From Bradyrhizobium sp. STM 3843 (lineage in GTDB: Bacteria; Pseudomonadota; Alphaproteobacteria; Rhizobiales; Xanthobacteraceae), in NCBI RefSeq assembly GCF_000239815.1, contig NZ_CAFK01000314.1, positions 1 to 64,000 on the forward strand: DNA of 64,000 nt, given 5' to 3'. The notes below the pieces were generated by a model that worked only from the letters and a program-made list of their open reading frames with translations, was not told the DNA's origin and ran no database searches. Below, piece after piece: positions 33,089 to 42,076 of this stretch (position 1 is the stretch's first letter; every line of letters starts with the position of its first letter). A program made the translations under genes and the position numbers.

Positions 33089-33472
33089 ATGCATCTTGCG
33101 CATGTGGCGCTCTGGACGGCAGACCTCGATGCGGCCGCGGCGTTCTGGCAGCGCTATTTCAATGCTGCCGTCGGCCCAAGCTATCGCAGCGCACGTCGGC
33201 CAGGCTTCGTGTCGCGCTTCGTCACGCTGCCGGACGGCGGAGCTGAAATCGAACTCATGACCGCACCGTGGCTTGCCGGCGCGAGCCCAGCCGATCGCAT
33301 CGGCTGGGACCATATCGCCATTTCGCTCGGCAGCGCAGCGGAGGTCGACGCACTCGCCGAACGCTGCGCCGCCGACGGTGCGCTGGTGTCGCCGCCGCGC
33401 CGAACCGGTGATGGCTTCTACGAAGCGGTGATTGCGATGCCAGACGGAACCCGCATCGAGATCACGACGTAG
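33089..33472 (+). CDS. VOC/glyoxalase-superfamily protein
   Basis: The 127-residue product has the paired beta-alpha-beta-beta-beta units of the VOC fold. Metal-ligand-like residues are His3 in MHLAHVALWT, Glu in AEIELM, His in WDHIAISLG and Glu in RIEITT, all at the usual places. This suggests a metal-dependent lyase, isomerase or resistance protein, possibly lactoylglutathione-lyase-like. It is probably co-transcribed with the MFS gene. Confidence 0.82.
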   Translation: MHLAHVALWTADLDAAAAFWQRYFNAAVGPSYRSARRPGFVSRFVTLPDGGAEIELMTAPWLAGASPADRIGWDHIAISLGSAAEVDALAERCAADGALVSPPRRTGDGFYEAVIAMPDGTRIEITT

Positions 33473-33552
33473 TCGGGATTGCGCGCGCACGCCACAAATC
33501 TGCAATGGCACAATGCTACTGTCGTCAGCAAAGGCATCGGGACAGTTCAGCG

Positions 33553-34092
33553 ATGATAGGCCGACGAGATGGGATGCGCGCTCTGAGCGCGACGTCTCGA
33601 ACGCTTGCGTGGACGTCGATTGCCACGATGATGTCCTCATTCGCAACGTTGGCACTCACAGCGTTGACAATGGCGGCCTCGTTCTTCGCAGCCTGTTCGC
33701 CCGTCAACGCCGCCGAATTCTCGATCGTCAACGCCTCCCCGGTCTTTCTCCAGCATCTCTATGTCTCGCCCTGCGATGCCGGACAGTGGGGTCCTGACCA
33801 GCTGGCCGAGCCGCTTCCGCCCTCAAGACTGGCAACGGTCTCGGGTCTCGCGCCCGGCTGCTATGATATCCAGTTCATCGTCGCGCCCTGGAACAATTGC
33901 GTCATCGCCGGTGCCAGCCTGCGCGGACGCACGGTCTGGAAGGTGACGCAATGGACCGTGTTCGGCTCCCAGAGCGGCGATTGCTCGCATATCGCCGGCT
34001 TTGTTCCGACCCGGCCGCGGCATTGGGCATGGCCCTCCGACTCGGCTGCGGCCATTTCGATCGTAAGGGCCCCGATCATCAGGAAAGACTGA
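33553..34092 (+). CDS. Exported hypothetical protein
   Basis: The product is 179 residues from ATG 33553; ATG 33574 is also possible. A hydrophobic export signal covers about residues 27-54 and ends at SPVNA-AEF. The Cys in FFAACSP is not in a clean lipobox. The mature part has five Cys and several Trp, with FSIVNASPVFLQHLYVSP, WNNCVIAG and VTQWTVFGSQSGDCSH segments. I recognise no family; disulphide-bonded periplasmic protein is a fair guess. It is convergent with gspM. Confidence 0.6.
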   Translation: MIGRRDGMRALSATSRTLAWTSIATMMSSFATLALTALTMAASFFAACSPVNAAEFSIVNASPVFLQHLYVSPCDAGQWGPDQLAEPLPPSRLATVSGLAPGCYDIQFIVAPWNNCVIAGASLRGRTVWKVTQWTVFGSQSGDCSHIAGFVPTRPRHWAWPSDSAAAISIVRAPIIRKD

Positions 34093-34107
34093 CGCGGCTC
34101 AGGTGCT

Positions 34108-34130
34108 CGCTCGCAGCTCTGCGAGCGTTT
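34108..34130. terminator. Hairpin between convergent genes (exported protein and gspM)
   Basis: Perfect 9-bp stem CGCTCGCAG / CTGCGAGCG with a 2-nt loop and a short T run on the plus strand, between the two stop codons. Likely terminator for the exported-protein gene and perhaps for the gsp operon. Confidence 0.5.
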
Positions 34131-34171
34131 GCTCGAGCGCAGCGCTCTGCGCCGACAACGCGGAGCACAGC

Positions 34172-34747
34172 TCACGCGCTCGGCCGGCGCCAGAACGCAT
34201 GCACCGTCAGCGTGACCTTCAAGACCGGGTCGGCGGTGTTGCGCTCGGTCGAGCCGCCGAGTTGCAGCGACAACGAGTCCACGAACACGTAAGGCGTTCC
34301 GCTCTCCAGCCGATACAGCAGCGCCTGCAGCGCGGGAATCGTCGCAGTCAGTGCGACCTGGAGCCGGATCGCGTCGCTCTTGTCCTCGCGCTCGGCCGGC
34401 TGAATCCCGGACGAGACCAGAACCGCTTTCTGATCCGTAATGAGTTGCGACAGATAGGCCTGGAACTGCGCGGTGGCCAGCCCGCTGGTGGCAGCATCAA
34501 GAAAGGCAGGCGCAGGCGCCGCAATGGTCTGCGTCTGCTGGCGCTGCTTGGCGACGCCGCCCACGCGCGACCGCAGGCTTGCGAGTTGGTCGCGCCGGTC
34601 GTCACGGGCTTGCGTCGCCTCCGCCCAGGCGAGCAGCGCATTTGCGATGACGAGCGCACAGATCACGAGCAGCGCGCAGAAGGCGCCTAGCGCCAGCAAC
34701 TGCTCGCGGTTCAGATCGAGCTTCAGCCTGAGGTTCAGCTTCGGCAT
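34172..34747 (-). CDS. gspM: Type II secretion protein GspM (subtype b)
   Basis: The 191-residue product has one N-terminal transmembrane helix (about residues 17-42). A coiled-coil-like segment follows, then a ferredoxin-like periplasmic domain with the LSQLI-DQKAVLVSSGIQP and LQALLYRLESGTPYVFVDSLSL blocks typical of GspM/PilO-like proteins. It forms the inner-membrane assembly platform with GspL. It is the last gene of the operon, 4 bp after gspL. Confidence 0.82.
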   Translation of the reverse strand: MPKLNLRLKLDLNREQLLALGAFCALLVICALVIANALLAWAEATQARDDRRDQLASLRSRVGGVAKQRQQTQTIAAPAPAFLDAATSGLATAQFQAYLSQLITDQKAVLVSSGIQPAEREDKSDAIRLQVALTATIPALQALLYRLESGTPYVFVDSLSLQLGGSTERNTADPVLKVTLTVHAFWRRPSA

Positions 34748-34751
34748 CCCC

Positions 34752-35795
34752 CTAACCTCCGCCTATTGTCTGGTGTGGCTCGACGCGCGCCTCGATGTGG
34801 AAGATGAAGCGAGCGCCGTCGGCGCTGCGCGTGGTCGGCGCGTAGAAATGGACGTCCTTGAACTGTCCCGATTGCTCGAGCGGCGCGATCAGCGCCGGCG
34901 CGTCCTGCGCGATCCCGGCGATCCGCACCGTCGCACCATCGATGTTGAGCTCCGTCAGATAGGCGCTGTCCGGCAGCGCCCGCGACATCGCCTCGATCAC
35001 GATTGCCGAGACCAATGAGGTTTCCTTCAACGCCCAGGCGCGCTCGGCCGGCGGAAGCGCAGCGATCGACTGCGCCGAATAGGTGCCTTTGACCTGGCGT
35101 TGCAGCCTGGCGAACTCGGCGTCGATCTCCTCGCTCTCGGCGTCCGCCGCCGCTGACGTCATGAAGGCCCAGACGTTCACGACCACGGCGATGCAGACGG
35201 CGGCGGCCAGCAGGCCACCGATCGTCCAGCGCAGGCGCTTCACCCGCGCGCTGTCGGCATCCGCAAGTCGCGACCACAGGGTCATGCCCGCGGCCGGCGC
35301 CCCGGCCACCACGGCGTCGACATGGAGGCCCAGCGCCGCCAGCTGCTGACAGGATTCATCAACAGCCGCGCGGGGCGTGATCAGAATCCGCACGTCGAGA
35401 CTGCCGGCATCGGCACCGTCCTGGATCTCGAACCCGTAATAGGCCTGAGCCGGACGCCAGGGCGACAGCCGTTCGATCTGGTTGCGAACAATGCCCGGCA
35501 GCAGGTCGCGGGCCTGCGCCGGAACGGTCATGTGGCGCGAGACGATCTCGTCGCTGCCGAGTTCAAGCATCACGAAGGCGCGTTGCGCCGAGCGGACGAC
35601 ATCACTCGGAAGGACCGCGCCTGACGACAGCGCGCCGGGGACGATCTGCTCTCTCCCGTCGCTCTGCCGTACGATCAGGCCGTCATCAGCCTGGCGAAGC
35701 CTGAGCGAGTTGCGGGCGCGGCGCCGGTCGCGCCAGCCAAGCCAAAGCCGCGCCAGCGCATCGATCCATCGCCTGGCGATCACCTCAACGTCCAT
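34752..35795 (-). CDS. gspL: Type II secretion protein GspL (PilM/PilN-like)
   Basis: The 347-residue product has a cytoplasmic actin-like part (about 1-200) with QIERLSPWRPAQAYYGFEI. One transmembrane helix follows (about 204-225, WTIGGLLAAAVCIAVVVNVWAF), then a periplasmic PilN/GspL domain with coiled coil. GspL couples the GspE ATPase to the platform. I chose ATG 35795, which overlaps gspK by 11 bp. The open frame reaches 35927, but the extra residues are the alternate frame of gspK. Confidence 0.83.
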   Translation of the reverse strand: MDVEVIARRWIDALARLWLGWRDRRRARNSLRLRQADDGLIVRQSDGREQIVPGALSSGAVLPSDVVRSAQRAFVMLELGSDEIVSRHMTVPAQARDLLPGIVRNQIERLSPWRPAQAYYGFEIQDGADAGSLDVRILITPRAAVDESCQQLAALGLHVDAVVAGAPAAGMTLWSRLADADSARVKRLRWTIGGLLAAAVCIAVVVNVWAFMTSAAADAESEEIDAEFARLQRQVKGTYSAQSIAALPPAERAWALKETSLVSAIVIEAMSRALPDSAYLTELNIDGATVRIAGIAQDAPALIAPLEQSGQFKDVHFYAPTTRSADGARFIFHIEARVEPHQTIGGG

Positions 35796-36762
35796 CGTCG
35801 TCCCCCGACAGCATGGCGATGTCGCGCGCGCCCGCCTGTGCGCCAGGAGTCCAGGCAAGAACACGATAAGGCTGCTTGTCGCCCTTGAGCAGCACGATGA
35901 AGCCCCTCGCCTGCGCTGCGTATCCATCCGTGGTGCTCGCCGCGAGCGCGACCGCGATCACCGCCCTTTGCTGAACCTTCAGATAGGCTTGCGTGCGACC
36001 GAGCAGGAATGCGAGCCGCTCGGCGTCGACCAGCGGCGCCTGGCGCGTGGCGAGGAAGCTTTCCAGCCGTGCCTCCTCGAAGAATGGCAGCGCCCGGAGG
36101 ACTGCGACCGGCGCCGTCAACGGGTTCACGGCCTCGCTGCCATAGACGGTGACCAAGGGCGCCATCGCGGTGATCCATTCCGTCCGCATGCCCGGGACTG
36201 CGGCGAGCTGGCGGATGTCGGTGAACGGCGGCTGCGCCTCGGGCGGCGTAGGCTGATCGGGCTTCTTGTCGGCAGCGGGCTGACGCGCGGCGCCGGCCTC
36301 CGAACGCGGCGCAGCATCATTGGGCTTCGGTGCCGGATGGCTCGGACGCGCAGCCTGGTCCGGCTCGCGCATTGCCACGATCGTTCTGGCGAGAGAGTCA
36401 GCCTCATCATCATCGGCGCCGACACGGCGGAGCAGCGAAGCCAGCATTTCGGCTGGCGCCCTGCCGATATCGATACGGCCGGTCTCGTCGCTGATGCTCA
36501 CGCGCACCGCGCCCGTCGGCAGGGTGATGACGGTGCTGCGCGCCGTGAGCGGCGCATCCTTGAGCACGGCGACCATGCCGGCCGCAGCCTCCAGGCCGGC
36601 GCTCAACAGGGCATCCGCCTGCACGCGGTCGCGGTCGATCGCCACGATCCCGGCCAGGCTGCGGAAGCTCGCCGAGGTCGCCATCACCAGCACCGAGCAG
36701 AACGCGATCGCCCACAGCACGGCGAACAGAACCATTCCGCGCTCGCGGTCCCGGACGCTCAT
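35785..36762 (-). CDS. gspK: Type II secretion minor pseudopilin GspK
   Basis: The 325-residue product has a prepilin-type N-terminus (ERG-MVLFAVLWAIAFCSVLVMA). It lacks Glu at mature position 5, which is the GspK hallmark. The large C-terminal domain contains two SAM-like segments (FTDIRQLAAVPGM and NPLTAPVAVLRALPFF). An Ala/Pro-rich insert at about 135-170 is unusual and probably disordered. GspK caps the pseudopilus tip with GspI and GspJ. It overlaps gspJ by 4 bp. Confidence 0.88.
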   Translation of the reverse strand: MSVRDRERGMVLFAVLWAIAFCSVLVMATSASFRSLAGIVAIDRDRVQADALLSAGLEAAAGMVAVLKDAPLTARSTVITLPTGAVRVSISDETGRIDIGRAPAEMLASLLRRVGADDDEADSLARTIVAMREPDQAARPSHPAPKPNDAAPRSEAGAARQPAADKKPDQPTPPEAQPPFTDIRQLAAVPGMRTEWITAMAPLVTVYGSEAVNPLTAPVAVLRALPFFEEARLESFLATRQAPLVDAERLAFLLGRTQAYLKVQQRAVIAVALAASTTDGYAAQARGFIVLLKGDKQPYRVLAWTPGAQAGARDIAMLSGDDDGR

Positions 36763-37535
36763 CCACGTGCTCCAGCGGGCTCGTTGCCCGGCTCGTTCGT
36801 CGGCTCATTGTTGGGCCGCACTTTTGCCGGCGGGGTTTGCTCCGGCGCGCCGCCTTTCAAACAATCCGCACTCGCGCCGGCACGGGCACAGCCGATCGGC
36901 GCGCCGGCGTGCAGCGCGAACTCGGTGCCCGGAAGCAGTTCGGCGCCGCTCGCTCGGTCGCGGATCGTGAGCCGTACCATCAGCGGCAGCAGCGGCTGAC
37001 CGCGCCAGCTGTCGCTCCATGTCAGATGGCCATCCGTGCCGACGCCGGCAAATGCAAAACTGATATCGACCTGACCCTCGATCAGCTCGATCGGATCGCG
37101 CAGCGCGACACTTTCGAACAAGGTGCGCGGCCCGAGCCACGGCGCGCGGCGCCGGATCAGGCGCGCCGCCCCGTCGACGTCCTCGACCGTCAGGCTGACC
37201 ACCTCCTCGCCCTGCGGTCCCGAAGCCGGACCGCCAGCGGCGATGAACTTCAGTTGGCCGGGCGCACCGACAAAGGCGGCGCCCGTTTTGACGCCGCGCC
37301 CCAGCGGCACTTGCCGCGCCGATCCCAGATCCGCCGCGATGCGCTCGACCGCCAGCAGCAGCTGGTCGGTCTTGCCGGCAAGCCCGGTGCCCCGATCGAA
37401 ATTGAGCGCGACATTGTGGATCAGCGCCGCGGTGCCTGCGATCACGGCCGCCCCGATCGCGAGCGCCGCCAGCACCTCGATCAGGGTGAAGCCATGCTCG
37501 GCGGGACGGTCGACGCGGCGCCGGACGCTGGTCAT
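36759..37535 (-). CDS. gspJ: Type II secretion minor pseudopilin GspJ
   Basis: The 258-residue product has a canonical prepilin peptidase site (EHG-FTLIEVLAALAIGAAV) after a 15-residue leader, then the hydrophobic helix and a globular domain. The C-terminal tail of about 40 residues is Pro/Asn/Glu-rich (including NNEPTNEPGNEP) and looks disordered. That is longer than in usual GspJ. It overlaps gspI and gspK by 4 bp each. Confidence 0.9.
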   Translation of the reverse strand: MTSVRRRVDRPAEHGFTLIEVLAALAIGAAVIAGTAALIHNVALNFDRGTGLAGKTDQLLLAVERIAADLGSARQVPLGRGVKTGAAFVGAPGQLKFIAAGGPASGPQGEEVVSLTVEDVDGAARLIRRRAPWLGPRTLFESVALRDPIELIEGQVDISFAFAGVGTDGHLTWSDSWRGQPLLPLMVRLTIRDRASGAELLPGTEFALHAGAPIGCARAGASADCLKGGAPEQTPPAKVRPNNEPTNEPGNEPAGARG

Positions 37536-38017
37536 CGGTCATCTCCGGGCAGACCGAGCCGCAAGGTGTCGGCGGTGACCATCCGCCCGGGCGCCCACGA
37601 GACCACAGCGGTGAGGTGATACGCGATCCAGCTCGGGCCCTTCTCGACCGGTTCGGTCGACTTGGTTGCCTTGACAGGGACCGGCGCTGCGGCGGGAGGG
37701 ATCATCGCCTCGACAAACATCGGCTCGGCGCTGATGCTCCAACGCATCCCGCCGGTCTCGCCGCTGCGCGTGCCTTGCGCGAGCTGCGCGCGATCAACCG
37801 GCGCGTCGAGCAGCGCCCGCAGCAGCGTCTGCGCCGCGATGCGGCCATCGATACGATCGGCGATGCGACGCGCATGAAACAGCTGCGGCCCGACCACGGA
37901 CATGAAGGCGAGCAGCAGCGTCATCGCCACCAGCGCCTCGATCAGCGTGAAGCCCGCGCGAGCGGCGCGGCGTTCACCGAACGTCGACCGCGACACGGCC
38001 GTTGTACCAGGAGACAT
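37532..38017 (-). CDS. gspI: Type II secretion minor pseudopilin GspI
   Basis: The product is 161 residues from ATG 38017, or 154 from GTG 37996. The prepilin site is RAG-FTLIEALVAMTLLLAFM, followed by a short globular domain with LRALLDAPVDRAQLAQGTRSGETGGMRW, as in GspI. It overlaps the 3' end of gspH by about 23-44 bp depending on start. Neither start has a good ribosome site, so translation is probably coupled to gspH. The open frame runs up to 38137 within gspH. Confidence 0.82.
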   Translation of the reverse strand: MSPGTTAVSRSTFGERRAARAGFTLIEALVAMTLLLAFMSVVGPQLFHARRIADRIDGRIAAQTLLRALLDAPVDRAQLAQGTRSGETGGMRWSISAEPMFVEAMIPPAAAPVPVKATKSTEPVEKGPSWIAYHLTAVVSWAPGRMVTADTLRLGLPGDDR

Positions 38018-38423
38018 CCACCTCATAGCGCACCTTGTCCCAGGAGAATTTGAGCGCGGCGCCGGTCGAGGCGCCGTCGGGCTCGAACCGCACCACCGCC
38101 TGGCGCCCCGACCAGATTTCATCCACGCCGACCACATCGACCACCACGTCGCGCGGAATCACAATCACCCCGCTGTCGCCGATGAGCTGGCGCGCGCCGG
38201 TATCGAGCGAGATCTGGCGGCTGGTTCCGGTGAGCACGGCCGCGAGACGCTCGCGCCGCATCATCGCGGCCGTCTGCAAGGTCAACACCTTCAGCCTGCC
38301 GCGGCCGGTGCCGGGCAGCAGCACACCAACCAACGACGCCAGCATCGCCATGATCACCATGACGGCCATCATCTCGATCAGGGTCGAGCCGGCGCGCGGA
38401 TCGTTGCTGATAGGAGCTGTCAT
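37974..38423 (-). CDS. gspH: Type II secretion pseudopilin GspH
   Basis: The 149-residue product has the prepilin-type start (RAG-STLIEMMAVMVIMAMLASLVGV), with Ser rather than Phe at the +1 position. The GspH-type globular domain follows (RRERLAAVLTGT, VVRFEPDGASTGAALKF). No Ca-binding loop of the major pseudopilin GspG is seen, so I call GspH. It is directly downstream of gspF where gspG would often be, and overlaps it by 4 bp. Confidence 0.82.
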   Translation of the reverse strand: MTAPISNDPRAGSTLIEMMAVMVIMAMLASLVGVLLPGTGRGRLKVLTLQTAAMMRRERLAAVLTGTSRQISLDTGARQLIGDSGVIVIPRDVVVDVVGVDEIWSGRQAVVRFEPDGASTGAALKFSWDKVRYEVDVSWYNGRVAVDVR

Positions 38424-39625
38424 TTGGCGAGCTCGGTGATGCTCAGCAGCGCGCTCATGATCGAGACGATCAAGGAGCCGATGCCGATGCTGACCAGGAT
38501 GATGGTAACAGGGCCGATTGCGCCCATCATGCGATCGAGGCCGATGGCGAGCCGCTGCTCGTAGAACTGGGAGGCGTGCTGCGCGATCGCGGACAGGTCG
38601 CCGGTCTCGTCGCCGACACGCAGCATGCGCACCGCGAGCGGCGGCACCAGCTTGCTGTCCGCCAGCGCCTCGATGAAGCGGCGGCCGTTGCGGACCTGCT
38701 CATGGACCTGCTCGACCGCGGCGACATAATCCGGCTCCGTCACGATATCGCGCAGAATTTTCAGCGCCGCCGGCAGCGCCACGCCGTTTTCCACCAACAG
38801 GCCGAGCGTACCGATGAAACGCGCCGCACGGCGATCGTGCATCAGCCCGGCGATCCCCGGAAGGCTGGCAAAGCCGGCCGACAGTCGGGCACGCGCGGCA
38901 GGCTGGCGCAGAATCAGCCAGCCGACCAGCAGCGCGCCGGTGCCGATGCCGAGCAGCAGATCGAGATGCGAGCGCAGCCAGGTCGACGCTGTCAGCGCGA
39001 AGGCCGCGCCCGTGTTTAGATGGCCCTGCATCTCGGTGAAGATGGGCTCGAACTGCGGCACCACATAGAGCAGGAAGAAGAACAGGATCACGATCGCCGA
39101 TCCGACCAGGAACAGCGGATAGCGGGTTGCCGTGCTGATCCGTTGCGACATCTGCTCGCGGCGAGTGCGGTCCTCGACGATCGCGCGCAACACCACCTCG
39201 AGCTTGCCCGACGCTTCGCCGGCGCGGACCATCGCGACATACATCGGCTCGAGCGAGGTGGCCTGCCGCTCCAGCGCCTCGGCAAAACCATCACCGCCGG
39301 ACACCGCGGACCGAAGCCCTGCGGCAAAGCGCGCGACCGATTTATTGGTGTCGTCCTCCAGCGTCTGCAGCGAGGCTTCGAGGTTCAATCCGGAGCGCAA
39401 CAGAAGCGCGAGCAGCCGGAGAAAGGTCGTCAGCTCGCGCGTGCCCAGCGATCCGCGGCTGAGGAGACTGCTTCGCGTCGCGCTGTTGCCGGCCATCTCC
39501 GCCTCGACGGGAAGATGGCCGAGATATTCGATCCGCCGCAACACCTCCTCGCGCGAGGGCGCCTCGACATCGCCGAGGATGATCTCTCCGGCCCGGGTCA
39601 GCGCGCGATAGCGGTAATGCGGCAT
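38420..39625 (-). CDS. gspF: Type II secretion inner-membrane platform protein GspF
   Basis: The 401-residue product has the two repeated GspF/PilC domains (FLRLLALLLRSGLNLEASL and FIGTLGLLVENGVALPAAL). Three membrane helices are seen (about 170-195, 222-240 and 370-395). It starts with the family MPHYRYRALTRAGE. GspF interacts with the GspE ATPase to drive pseudopilus growth. It follows gspE by 5 bp. Confidence 0.94.
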   Translation of the reverse strand: MPHYRYRALTRAGEIILGDVEAPSREEVLRRIEYLGHLPVEAEMAGNSATRSSLLSRGSLGTRELTTFLRLLALLLRSGLNLEASLQTLEDDTNKSVARFAAGLRSAVSGGDGFAEALERQATSLEPMYVAMVRAGEASGKLEVVLRAIVEDRTRREQMSQRISTATRYPLFLVGSAIVILFFFLLYVVPQFEPIFTEMQGHLNTGAAFALTASTWLRSHLDLLLGIGTGALLVGWLILRQPAARARLSAGFASLPGIAGLMHDRRAARFIGTLGLLVENGVALPAALKILRDIVTEPDYVAAVEQVHEQVRNGRRFIEALADSKLVPPLAVRMLRVGDETGDLSAIAQHASQFYEQRLAIGLDRMMGAIGPVTIILVSIGIGSLIVSIMSALLSITELAK

Positions 39626-39630
39626 GGTCG

Positions 39631-41349
39631 CTACAGGCTCGAGGTGAGGCGAAAGATTTCGTCGAGCGTGGTCTGCCCGGCGCGGAGCTTGACGATGCCG
39701 TCCTCGGTCATCGTGCTCATGCCTTCGCGCCGCGCGGCCGCTTCGAGCTCACTGGCATCCGTCTTCGGACCAATTGCCCGGCGCAGCGCGGGGCCGATCT
39801 CCATGATTTCGAACACGCCCTTGCGTCCACGAAATCCGGTGAAGCCGCACCACTCGCAGCCCTTGGGGCGGCAGACGACCTCACCCGGTGCGATGCCGAG
39901 CGCGGCATAGCGCTCGTCCGCGCCGACCTCCGCTTCCGTCAAACGGTGAGGCTCCTTGCAATGGTCGCAGAGGATGCGCACCAGGCGCTGGCCCACGATC
40001 ACCCGCGCAGAGGACGCCAACAGGAAGCTTTCGATCCCCATGTCGATCATCCGCGTGATGGCGCCGGCCGCGGTGTTGGTGTGCAACGTCGTCAGCACAA
40101 GATGCCCGGTCAGCGCCGCATGGACGCCGATATGCGCGGTCTCGGAATCCCGCATTTCGCCGACCATGATGACATCCGGGTCGAGGCGCATGAAGGAGCG
40201 CAGCGCCGAGGCGAAGGTCAGCCCGATCGCGGGATGGACCTGGGTCTGGTTGATGCCCGGGATCTGATACTCGACCGGATCCTCGATGGTCAGGATCTTG
40301 CGCGTCGGCTCGTTGATCACGGCAAGCGAAGCGGCCAGCGTGGTCGTCTTGCCCGAGCCGGTCGGCCCGGTGACGATGATCATGCCGTAGGGTGCGAGCA
40401 GCGCCTTGCGCAGGATGGCCTCGTCGCGCGGGCCGAGCCCGATCTGGTTCAGCGCGACCAGGCCGGACCCCTTGCGCAGCAGACGGATCACTGCGCATTC
40501 GCCATGCATCGTCGGCATGGTCGCGACGCGCAGATCGATCTCCGAGCCCCCGACAGCGATATGCGCCCGGCCATCCTGGGCAAGACGGCGCTCGATGATG
40601 TTGAGCCCCGCCAGGATCTTCAAACGCGACAGGATGCCCTTGGCCATGCTCATCGGCGGCGGCGGAACGTTCTTCAACATGCCGTCGATGCGCAGCCGCA
40701 CCTGCAGGCCGTCGCCATTGGGTTCGATGTGCAGATCCGTTGCGCGCTGCTCGACTGCCAGGCGAAGAAGGTCATCCAGCGCGCGCACCACCGGGGCGCC
40801 GCGGGCGAGGTCACGAAGGTTGTCGAGGTCGTCCTCGCCCGCGCCGGCGGACGCCTGCGGCAGGGCGTTGTTCTGATCCGCCTCGCTCCGCAGCGACAGC
40901 GCCGCATCGATATCGTCGGCGGTCGCCGCCGCCAGCGCGATCGGCTTGCGCAATGCAATCTCGATCGACCGCAGCGTCTCGTCGTCGATCGGCGCGGCCA
41001 CCGCCAGATTGCAGGCGCCGCCCGCGTCCTCATAAGGAAACAGCCGGCCTTCCCTCAGGAAACGCATCGACATGTCGCCGCCGGCGAAGCGGCTTTGGGT
41101 GAGATCGTCGCGCTTGACGCGGCGGCAGCCGTAGAAGCCTGCCAGTTCGTCGGCAAGGGCCGATGCGGTAAGCCTGGTCAATGCACTCCAATCGATGGGT
41201 GCGGACATTGCCTCGCCGTGGCGCGGCGTTCGTGCCGCGTCCGTGGCCTGGGCGTCCCGCAACGCGCCGCGCGCAGCGAGATGCGCCATGAAGTCGACCG
41301 GCAGAGGCCGTTGCGTCCGCGGTGTGATCTTCTCCTCGACGGAGCTCAT
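39631..41349 (-). CDS. gspE: Type II secretion ATPase GspE
   Basis: The 572-residue hexameric secretion ATPase has an N-terminal GspE domain. It carries the ATDLHIEP Asp-box region (about 203-210), Walker A TGPTGSGKTT at 327-336, LTIEDPVEYQIPGINQTQV, Walker B LRSFMRLDPDVIMVGEMRD and the His box LTTLHTN. The Cys pairs of the Zn region are present (CDHC and CEWC). I chose ATG 41349. The open frame continues antisense to the sigma-factor gene, which is not native. The N-terminal 50 residues are Pro/Arg/Ala-rich and loosely conserved. It heads the gsp operon 88 bp after the sigma-factor gene. Confidence 0.93.
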   Translation of the reverse strand: MSSVEEKITPRTQRPLPVDFMAHLAARGALRDAQATDAARTPRHGEAMSAPIDWSALTRLTASALADELAGFYGCRRVKRDDLTQSRFAGGDMSMRFLREGRLFPYEDAGGACNLAVAAPIDDETLRSIEIALRKPIALAAATADDIDAALSLRSEADQNNALPQASAGAGEDDLDNLRDLARGAPVVRALDDLLRLAVEQRATDLHIEPNGDGLQVRLRIDGMLKNVPPPPMSMAKGILSRLKILAGLNIIERRLAQDGRAHIAVGGSEIDLRVATMPTMHGECAVIRLLRKGSGLVALNQIGLGPRDEAILRKALLAPYGMIIVTGPTGSGKTTTLAASLAVINEPTRKILTIEDPVEYQIPGINQTQVHPAIGLTFASALRSFMRLDPDVIMVGEMRDSETAHIGVHAALTGHLVLTTLHTNTAAGAITRMIDMGIESFLLASSARVIVGQRLVRILCDHCKEPHRLTEAEVGADERYAALGIAPGEVVCRPKGCEWCGFTGFRGRKGVFEIMEIGPALRRAIGPKTDASELEAAARREGMSTMTEDGIVKLRAGQTTLDEIFRLTSSL

Positions 41350-41437
41350 GTCGATCCGATCCTTGCGCTGCGACCGGCCGATTGGCACCCTGCAACCAAG
41401 GCCGCCGGCCGACGGCTTGGCATCCCCCTGCGCAAGA

Positions 41438-42076
41438 TCACACCGGCTCGTCGGGCGCTGCCATGCGCGGACAATCGTCGGCGGCAAGCGTCTGATTCCA
41501 ATGCAACGCGCGTCTCGCCTGCGCCTGCTGATAGAGCTGGTTCTGCAACCGCGTCGAACGCGGCGCCTGCGTCGTCCGGTCGAGGCGCCTCGCGCAATGG
41601 ACCAGAGCCTGCTTGAGCTCCACCTGCACCGTTCGCACGCTGACACCGAAGCGCTCCGCCGTGTCCCGCAACGGAACTTCGTCGACAAAGGTCGCCATGA
41701 AGATCTCGCGTCGACGCGACGGCAGTTCCTGGATCACCTGCTTCAACGCGCCGATCTCCGAACGCGCCTCGATCACGCGATCCGGCCCCGGCTTGTCGTC
41801 CACCATGTCGAACAGCGCATCGGTTTCCGGTATGGTGCGACGGCGACGTTCCGCAACGCGCCGATTGCTGACGATGCTCAGCGCCACCCTGAACAGATAC
41901 GCCTTGAGATCGCGCACCGGCCCTATTCCGGTTGCGTTGGAGAGGCGCAGGAATGTGTCCTGGAGCGCTTCGTCCGCCAACTCTGCAGAGCCAGCGCGTC
42001 GCGCCAGACGCGATCTGAGGTCGTCGTAGCTCGCAACCAGAAGGCTGAGCAACGCCGCTCGATTGGTGTCGCTCAT
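41438..42076 (-). CDS. ECF sigma factor, FecI-like
   Basis: The 212-residue product has sigma region 2 (LLSLLVASYDDLRSRLARRAGSAELADEALQDTFLRL, then DLKAYLFRVALSIVSNRRVAERRRR). Sigma region 4 follows (LPSRRREIFMATFVDEVPLRDTAERFGVSVRTVQVELKQALVHC). The pattern is FecI-like. A C-terminal extension of about 40 residues, rich in Gln and Arg, is extra. No anti-sigma (FecR) or TonB receptor gene is adjacent. It lies just upstream of gspE on the same strand and probably regulates or is co-transcribed with the secretion operon. Confidence 0.88.
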   Translation of the reverse strand: MSDTNRAALLSLLVASYDDLRSRLARRAGSAELADEALQDTFLRLSNATGIGPVRDLKAYLFRVALSIVSNRRVAERRRRTIPETDALFDMVDDKPGPDRVIEARSEIGALKQVIQELPSRRREIFMATFVDEVPLRDTAERFGVSVRTVQVELKQALVHCARRLDRTTQAPRSTRLQNQLYQQAQARRALHWNQTLAADDCPRMAAPDEPV

